From positions 141,744 through 205,743 of the forward strand of contig JAJYNO010000026.1 in NCBI GenBank assembly GCA_021786295.1: 64,000 nucleotides of DNA, in the 5' to 3' direction. Source of the DNA: a bacterium. Its GTDB lineage: Bacteria; Elusimicrobiota; Elusimicrobia; Elusimicrobiales; UBA9959. Of the stretch, positions 7,423 to 15,000 are shown piece by piece; the first letter of the stretch is position 1, and every line of letters starts with the position of its first letter. The notes beneath the pieces were generated by a model that had not been told where the DNA came from, made no database searches, and worked only from the letters and a program-made list of their open reading frames with translations. Both the position numbers and the translations under genes were made by a program.

Positions 7423-10400
7423 TTACCTGATAACGGCGAACTTCTTCACGGCTTTTCCCGTGGCGCCCGTCGAATCGTCCCTGACGCGCAGGATGTAGAG
7501 ATAGACCCCGGGGGCTATCCCGTCGCGCGCCACGTCCCAGGTGACGATATACCCCACGGAGTACGGGGCCCTGCTGTACGAATCCAGGGTCTTCACCAAC
7601 CGGCCTGTTATGTCGAAGATCTGCACCGTCGCGGTGAACGCTGCCGCCGACGGGGCGAAATGGAAGTTGACCGTAGTTCTGGCCGGATTCGGATAAGCGT
7701 AAACATCGCCCTTGTCGAAGAGGTCGAACTTCGGGGAGAAGACCAGCCGCTGGCCGGGCGAGAGCGTGACGGTCTCCATCCGGCTGAAGGCCGTGCCGTT
7801 GAAGACGCGCAGCCCGTAGGTCCCCGGCAGCAGGTTGGGCACCGTGAAGGCCCCGGAGGCGTCGGTGAAGGCGGCCCCGATCCGCCGCCCGCGGCTGTAG
7901 ACCTCCACGAAGGGCGGCGAACCCTCGGAGGAGGAGACCTCGCGGGTGGTATAGCGGGTTTCGGCCGGGCGGATCCCGGAGGCCGGCAGGTAGCCGGACG
8001 GGATGACGCCGGAGACGGAGGCCAGCTGGTAGGCGACGCTCAGCCTGAAATCCACCCCGGAGGAGCCGTTGAGGACCGAATCCTTGGAGACGGAACTCTC
8101 TATATCCTCGGCGGTCCAGGCCGCCCTGACGGTGAGGTAGAGCGAATTAAGGCCTGGGATGGAATAACGCCCGAAAGCGTCGGTGTAGTCCGTGCCCTCC
8201 AGGGCCCCGGCCTGGCCGAAGGCCTGAACCAGGACCCCGGTGATGGGCTGCGTGGAGGCGTCCAGCACGCTGCCGGAGAGCGCGCCGCTGCCGGCGGAAC
8301 CGGGCGGAGCCGACGCTTCGTTCGAAGGAGGCGACCAGTTGCCGGCGTCGTCCTGCGTCCAGAGCGTGAAGTAGCAGGTCACCCCCGGCTCCAGCGAATT
8401 GACGGTGAACTGCTGGGTGGAGCCGGCCGTGACAGCGGAGGTCGTTATGCTGATCTGCGCCGCAGCAGTGGAGACCCAGGCCCCGCTGTAGGTCGAGTAC
8501 GCCACCTTGTAGGCCCCGGACAGCAGGTAGCCGGACGCGCCGTTGTCCCCGGCGCTGCGCCACAGCAGGGTCACGGCCCCCGGGTAAGCCCCGGGGGCGG
8601 CGGCCAGGTCCGCCGTGGCCGGCGGCGGGGTCTCGTCCAGGTAGGTAAAGGTGGCGCCGGAGACGAAGAACTCCCCAGCGTTAGGCGGAGTCGCGGCGTC
8701 GAAGGCGCGCACGGTCGCGTAATACGAGGCGCCGTCGGCCAGGGAATCGCGCAGGTAGGGCGGGAAGGTCCAGGTCCAGAATTCCGTGGTGCCGGCCGCC
8801 AGCGGGACCGGCCCGCTACCCCATGACGACAGGGAGGCGTTCCACCATTTTCCGTCGGAGAGGCGCTGCAGCGCCGCCTCCACGGACGTCAAACCGGAAA
8901 CGGGGTCTGCCGCGGTCCCGCTTATCGAGACGGCCGAAGGCGCGGAGGCCCCGGCCGCGGGATAAAGGACCGCGGCCGAAGGCGGCTCGGAGTCGAAGGT
9001 GAACGTGCGCGTGTCGAACACCTGCGAATAATCCCCCGCCGAATCCGAGGACCTGGCCACTACGGCGTACTCCCGGCCGTTCACCAGAGGCAGGCCGCTC
9101 AGGGTCAGCGTGAAAGAGCTCGCCTGCTGCGAGGCGTCCTGCCAGACCGCCGACGCAGAGAGGAAAGCGCTCCCGTCGTAGTAGAGGCCGGTGTAGAGGT
9201 CCCTGAGATAGAGCTCCGTGCCCAGCACCGGGTGGCCGTTGGTCTCCGCGGTAGTTCCCGACACGGCCGTGAAGGTGGAAAGGTACATGGCGGACGGCGA
9301 GGAGATATAGACCACCGGGCCCGAGACGTTCTTCGCCACGGCGAACGCGTCGAGAAGCGTGGTCGTGGACCCGGCCACGTCCACGGCCCGGAGGCTGAAA
9401 TAGTTGGAAGCGGCGTTGGCCAGCTGGTTGAAGCTGTAGGAGAGCGCGGGAGCGTACCAGGTGGCGCCGGCGGCCAGCGGGCCGATATCGGTCCACGGGA
9501 TCACGTTCCCGTCGGCGAAGCCTTTATCCGTGCTGACGCTGAACTGCGCCTTCTGCAGGCCGGAGAGGCCGTCCGAGAAGCTCAGCCCGGTGGCGTCCCC
9601 CGGATAATCCGCGAACCAGGCCGAGGAAACGGAATAGGTCGAGACGACCGCGGGCGGCACGGCGTCCTTCAGGACGGAGAAGGTGTCGGCCAGCACGGTG
9701 TAGTTGGGCGGGCTGGCGTTGTCGTAGACGCGCACCGAGATGTAGTTTGACGCCCCGTCCAGCATGGAATCCCAGACCGTCTCCGGGATAGTCCAGGGAA
9801 CGTCGTAGGAAGGCTGGTCTATGGCCGTGACCGCGTCCATCCAGGGAGTGAACGGCCGGCCTGGAACGGTGGAGACCTGCAGCTGGAACTTGGACAGGCC
9901 GGAAGCCCCGACGTCGGCGAAATAGATGTGGCACAGGAAGGTGTTGGTGCTCTTCCAGCCCTGGAAATCCGGCTGCTGGTCGTTTATGGTCGGACTGTCC
10001 ACGTCCAGGGTCGGGTCGAACGTGGTGCGGACAGGCGGCAGCGCGGCGAAGCGGGAGGCGCGGCCGGCCGCGTCCAGCACCCTGACCTCGGCGTAGTAGG
10101 TCGTGCTCTGGGAGAGCCCGGTAAGCGTCAGCGAGCTGCCGGACGCGGTGAAGGCAGCCGAGCCGGAGAAATCCGGCGAGGTGGAGCTGACCAGCTCGTA
10201 AAGCGTTCCGGACGGGTTGCCAGCGGGGTCCCAGCTGGCCGTAGCCGAATCCACCCAGACCCCGAACCACGGGGCCGTGGCGGGGATCGCGGCGTACGTG
10301 ATGGTGGAGCCGGACAGGGAATAGTCCGTCTCCACGCCGGTCCAGTTGCGGGCCTTGGCGCGGAAATAATAGGTCGTGTCCGGCCGCAGCTCCCCGAAAT

Positions 10401-11997
10401 CGGCCGCCGGAGAAGAGTTCCAGCCCGAGGATCTCAGGCCGGAGCTGAAATCCGGACTTTCGGCCACCTGCACCAGATAGCCGGCGCCGGGAACCGGAGC
10501 GTAGAGCTCGTCCGAAAGAGGAGAAGCTCCGGAGGAGCCGCCGAAGAGATAGAGGCGGGACCCAGCCAATTCGGCCGCAGCGAATTGCCGCGGGCCGGGC
10601 AGCGGCGCCCCCCCTTCCCACGGCGAAAGCCCCTCGGGCGTCACCGTGGTCTGAAAGACCTGGGCCTGAGCCGAGTAGCCGTTGTTGCCTCCTATCACGT
10701 AGAGGCGGGTGCCGGACGCGGCGGCCTGGTGCCCGTAGCGCGGAGAGGGCAGCGGGGCGTAATCGGACCAGTGGCCGGACGCGAGATCGTAGGTCCAGAC
10801 CTCAGAACGGGCGGAAACGCCGTCCTTTCCGCCGGCTATCACCAGTTCCCCGGGCAGCAGGGTCATCGAGTGGGCGTAGCGCGGGGCCGGCAGCGTAGAG
10901 GTGGTCACCCAGGTCTGCAGCGACCCGTCATCCGACAGGTCCGCGTATTCGAGGCCGGCGAGCACCCCGGAGCCGCTGCTGTACCCACCGGAGACGTAGA
11001 TCCTGCTCCCCGCCAGGGCGGCGGCCTGGAAATAGGCCGGCACCGGGAGGGAAGCCTCCCTCTCCCAGCTCCCCGGCGCGCCGGAGGATGAGATATCGGC
11101 CGACCAGACGTCGGCCCGGGAACCGTCTGACGCGTAGCCGCCAAGCACATAGAGCCGGCCCCTGGCCGCCACCGTCTGGTGCCCGTAAAGCCCGGCCGGC
11201 ATGTACCCCGCCGTCCGCCAGCTCCCTACGGTCCCGTCCTGTGCGACCGGAGCCATGTACACCGCGCTGGAGAAATAGACCCCGTCAAAGCCGCCGCTCA
11301 CGTAGACGTAGGTGCCGTAGACCACGGAGGCTTCCCCGTAGAGGGAGCGCGGGAGCTGCGCCGCTGGCGACGTCCAGCCCTGTATCTGCGGCGGCGGAGC
11401 GTCCTGGTAGCCGGCGAAAGAAAGGGAAAGGGTGTTGTGGCCGGCGTCCGACAGGGTCAGAGCGCCGGTCGACGGGACCACGGCCAGCGTTACCGCCGTG
11501 GTAGAGGCCGGCGAGGAATAGTCGCCATCCATGTAGTTGGCTACGGCGAAGGAGTAATAGCTGGTGTTCGGGGCGAGCGACTCCACCGGATAGCCGTTCT
11601 GGTCGGTGGAATAATAGACCATGTACGGGTCGGCCTCGGCCCACGTGGAGATGAAAATGTCGTAAGTGGTTCCGGCCGGCTCGGCGGCAGTGCCGTAAAC
11701 TACGGTATAACTGCTGACGCCGTCGGGAGAATAAGCGAACGCGGCCGGAGAGGAGACCAGGCGCGAATAGAAGCCCGACTCCAGCGCGGACGCGGAGCCG
11801 CCGACGATGGACAGTTCGTGAGCCACGGCGGACAGCCCGCCCTGGACCACGGAGACGCCGGCGGCCTGGCCGGAACTGGCCGACGAATAGTCGTCCGCGT
11901 CCCCGAGCACGGTGACGGCGCCAGCCGTTTTGTTCCCGGCCAGGGCCGGCCGGCCCAGCGCCAGGGCGAGGCAGACCGCGGCCAACAACGTCCTCAT
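7423..11997 (-). CDS. Kelch/FnIII surface protein with FlgD-like (type A) sorting domain
   Basis: 1524 residues with a signal peptide (about 1-20, ending RPALA). FnIII-like units occupy about 55-200. About 203-500 hold six Kelch blades, each marked by a core such as GTYVYVSGG, GRLYVLGGY, GTRLYVIGG and GSRLYLFGG. FnIII and Ig-like repeats continue to about 1230. Two carboxypeptidase-regulatory/CnaB-like domains follow (LSGSVLDASTQPITGVLVQA at about 1245, then one near 1380). The last 95 residues form the sorting-type domain: VYAYPNPARTTVNFHF, IFDITGRLVKTL, GVYLYILRV and final KKFAVIR. The same ending occurs in the proteins at 21310 and 43572. Probably exported and surface-bound; ligand unknown. 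Confidence 0.85.
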   Translation of the reverse strand: MRTLLAAVCLALALGRPALAGNKTAGAVTVLGDADDYSSASSGQAAGVSVVQGGLSAVAHELSIVGGSASALESGFYSRLVSSPAAFAYSPDGVSSYTVVYGTAAEPAGTTYDIFISTWAEADPYMVYYSTDQNGYPVESLAPNTSYYSFAVANYMDGDYSSPASTTAVTLAVVPSTGALTLSDAGHNTLSLSFAGYQDAPPPQIQGWTSPAAQLPRSLYGEASVVYGTYVYVSGGFDGVYFSSAVYMAPVAQDGTVGSWRTAGYMPAGLYGHQTVAARGRLYVLGGYASDGSRADVWSADISSSGAPGSWEREASLPVPAYFQAAALAGSRIYVSGGYSSGSGVLAGLEYADLSDDGSLQTWVTTSTLPAPRYAHSMTLLPGELVIAGGKDGVSARSEVWTYDLASGHWSDYAPLPSPRYGHQAAASGTRLYVIGGNNGYSAQAQVFQTTVTPEGLSPWEGGAPLPGPRQFAAAELAGSRLYLFGGSSGASPLSDELYAPVPGAGYLVQVAESPDFSSGLRSSGWNSSPAADFGELRPDTTYYFRAKARNWTGVETDYSLSGSTITYAAIPATAPWFGVWVDSATASWDPAGNPSGTLYELVSSTSPDFSGSAAFTASGSSLTLTGLSQSTTYYAEVRVLDAAGRASRFAALPPVRTTFDPTLDVDSPTINDQQPDFQGWKSTNTFLCHIYFADVGASGLSKFQLQVSTVPGRPFTPWMDAVTAIDQPSYDVPWTIPETVWDSMLDGASNYISVRVYDNASPPNYTVLADTFSVLKDAVPPAVVSTYSVSSAWFADYPGDATGLSFSDGLSGLQKAQFSVSTDKGFADGNVIPWTDIGPLAAGATWYAPALSYSFNQLANAASNYFSLRAVDVAGSTTTLLDAFAVAKNVSGPVVYISSPSAMYLSTFTAVSGTTAETNGHPVLGTELYLRDLYTGLYYDGSAFLSASAVWQDASQQASSFTLTLSGLPLVNGREYAVVARSSDSAGDYSQVFDTRTFTFDSEPPSAAVLYPAAGASAPSAVSISGTAADPVSGLTSVEAALQRLSDGKWWNASLSSWGSGPVPLAAGTTEFWTWTFPPYLRDSLADGASYYATVRAFDAATPPNAGEFFVSGATFTYLDETPPPATADLAAAPGAYPGAVTLLWRSAGDNGASGYLLSGAYKVAYSTYSGAWVSTAAAQISITTSAVTAGSTQQFTVNSLEPGVTCYFTLWTQDDAGNWSPPSNEASAPPGSAGSGALSGSVLDASTQPITGVLVQAFGQAGALEGTDYTDAFGRYSIPGLNSLYLTVRAAWTAEDIESSVSKDSVLNGSSGVDFRLSVAYQLASVSGVIPSGYLPASGIRPAETRYTTREVSSSEGSPPFVEVYSRGRRIGAAFTDASGAFTVPNLLPGTYGLRVFNGTAFSRMETVTLSPGQRLVFSPKFDLFDKGDVYAYPNPARTTVNFHFAPSAAAFTATVQIFDITGRLVKTLDSYSRAPYSVGYIVTWDVARDGIAPGVYLYILRVRDDSTGATGKAVKKFAVIR

Positions 11998-12045
11998 AGC
12001 GTTCCCGACTCAGCTCCTCTTCGCGGTCCCATGCTCTGCACGGTC

Positions 12046-15000
12046 CTAATTCAGTTTCACCACTGTCATAACCCCGCTGGGCGAGTACCCCGAGGCCGAG
12101 TATCCGGAAAGCTGCACATAGTCTCCGGCCCCGAGCGCCACCGGATAAGAGATGGTCAGCGATTCTACGGAGGCGTTATTGTCGCCCAGTCTGGTCTGCA
12201 TGTACTGCGGGGACGCCGCGCCGTTCTTGTTTATGCCAATGCCGACAAGCGTGGACACGGCGCTGCTGAACGACAACATCCCCGAGACCAGGTACATACC
12301 CGGGCTGGAAGCCGTGAATTTTCCGGTAGTATAGTCGAACTCGTTCTGCGTGTTGATCGTCGGCACACTATAGTAGGTAATGGAGGACCAGCTCCCGGCA
12401 GCCAGGGACGCGCCTGAGAACTGGGCCTCCGACATGGACTGCAGAGGCATGCCTACCACGCCGCCGCTGGAAACGTTCAGCATCGCGGGCAGCGTGCCGG
12501 TGCCCACGCGCAGCACGTATGGGTCCGCCGCGGCCGTATCCGAGATCATCGTCATCGCGCCGGCGGCCGGCGGAACGCCCATCCCTATCCGCCCGTTCGT
12601 CCCGCTGCTGGTCATGTAGACGTTCCCCTCGAAACGGGCGGCGTAGCCGGAGCCGTAGGAGACGCCCTTGACGGCCGAGGCGTTGCTGGAGGCGGAGCTG
12701 AAGCCGTAGACCGCCGCGTCGGTGGCGGCCCCGCCGCTGTCGCTGAAGCCGGAGATGGCCCCCGCGAAGTCGGAATGCACCTCGAGCTTCACCGCTGGGG
12801 ACATTGTGCCTATCCCGACCCTGTTGTTGGTGTCCACGTAAAAAGCCGGGGCCGAGATCGCCGTGCCGGTGGAGACCCAGAAACCGCCGGCGGCCTCGAA
12901 CATCACCTGGTCCGGCACGTTGTTCTCCAGGGAACCCGGGGAAGAGTCCTTCCACGTGAAGGTGCCCATAGCGGTGGAAGAGGACTGATAGCCGGCCGCG
13001 AAGGAATACTGGGCGACCGCGGAGTTCTCCAGCCCGCCGGGAACGGAGGAATAATCCCCGTTAGCATGGTTGTATTTCCCGGCGCCGACGAACGCGCCCT
13101 GGCCAGAAGCCTGGTTGTACTGCCCGCCGCCCACGAAGGAAGCCATCCCGGTCGCGGTATTGGTGGAACCTCCCACTACCGCGGCGTAGCCCCCGTTAGC
13201 GTTGTTAGACACCCCGCCCATTACGGCGGAGTATGCGGCGGCGGAGTTGCCCTGGCCGCCGCCCAGGCTCGCGTACATCCCGGAAGCTCCGTTGCCGGAG
13301 CCGCCTCCGATGAAGGCCCCGTTCGCCCCCGACGCGACGGCGTTCATGTAACCGCCGGAGACGGAGGCGTAGTCGGCGTAGGCGTTATTGTTCTGGCCGC
13401 CGGCTATCACCGCGTAGCTGCCGCTGACGACGTTGAAGTCGCCGCCCCCGATCATCGAAAAAGGCATCTGCACGTCGTTCTGATAACCGCCGCCGATGAA
13501 CGAATAGGGGGCCGCGGCCTCCACGTAGTTGGTCTCGCCGCCGGCTATGGCGGCGGCGTTCGACTCGGCCGTATTGTTGGCTCCGCCGCCGATCACGGAA
13601 TAGTCGCCGCTGGCGACCTGGGCCGGGCCGCTGCGGTAGGTCTGCAGGTCCACAGCGCCGCTGCCGCGCGGGTTGCCGGCCACGGTTCCGTTGCCGACGC
13701 CCGCAGTCTGGACCGCGCCGGCGGTGGAGATGGTGATACCGTCGCCGCGGAAGGCCGCCGCGAACACGTCGCTGGAAGTATAGATCCCGTAGATCCCGAA
13801 ACTCGCCGTGCCGGTGGAGGTGTTCACCGTGCCGGCGCCGATGGCCACGCTGCCGGGCGCGGTGGCGCGCGCGTAGGAGCCCAGCGCGGTGCCGGAGGAA
13901 TTGGCGTACGAGTACGCTCCGAAGGCGCTGGCGAAGTTCTGATTATTCTGGGAATAAGCCCCTACGCCGACGCCGTAGCCGGAGTTGCCGACGGCGGACG
14001 CTCCCACGCCCACGCCGTAACCGGAGTTGTTAAAAGCGCCAACTCCCACCCCCACGCCGTTGCCGGAGTTGCCGGAAGCGCCCGACCCGACACCCACGCC
14101 GCCGAGGTTGTTGCCGGAAGCGCCGAATCCCACTCCCACTCCGGAGTTGTAGTTATTAGAGGCGTCATATCCCATCCCCACGCCATAGCTGTAGTTGTCG
14201 TAGGTATCGGAGCCTATGGATATCCCATAGGCGTAGTTGCTGCCGCCGGTGCCGGCCGGCACGATGGCCAGACTGTCCCCGGCGATGGTTATCGTGGACA
14301 CTGCGGGCAGGCCGATCCCTGTCAGCCCGGAGCCGTTGCCGTAGAAGTAGCCCTGCGAGGTCACGGAGGAGACGGCGTTGCCGTTGGAGTCGCGCCAGAT
14401 CTGCGCGTAAACGTTGGGCGCGGTGCCCGTGGAGACCACGTCCAGAGCGGCCTGAGGCGCGCCGGTGGAGACGCCCAGCCGCCCGTCGCCGGTCATGAAG
14501 ACGCCGCGGTTAACGGTGGCGGAAATGGTGGGTATCGTAGAGCCGGTCACCAGGAACCCCCCTTTGGCCTTGAAGACGACTCTGTCGTTTACCGAATTAT
14601 TCAGAAAGTTGCCGCCGCTGTCCTGCCAGGTAAAGGTGTTAGCGCCCGTGGACTGAGAGGCATAGCCGGCCGCGAAAGAGTACTGGCCCGAGGCGGTATT
14701 GTAAGCCCCGCCGGGCACAACGGCGTCAAGCTGGGACGCGGTATTCTCCTCGCCGCCCCCCACTACGGCATACGTGCCGGAAGCTGCCTGGGCGTTGCTG
14801 GTGCGCATGACCTGCAGGTCGATGGCGCCCGAGCCGCGCGGCCCGGCAATAACACCGCCGACACCCGGGCCCTGCGTCTGCAGGGCGCCCAAAGGCGTTA
14901 CCAGTATGCCGTTGGCCCCGGAGTAGGGCGAAGTGGCGATGCGCAGCCCGTCCCCCACGACGGTAAGCGAAGAGACGTTCAGCAGCGGGTTTGCCGACAG

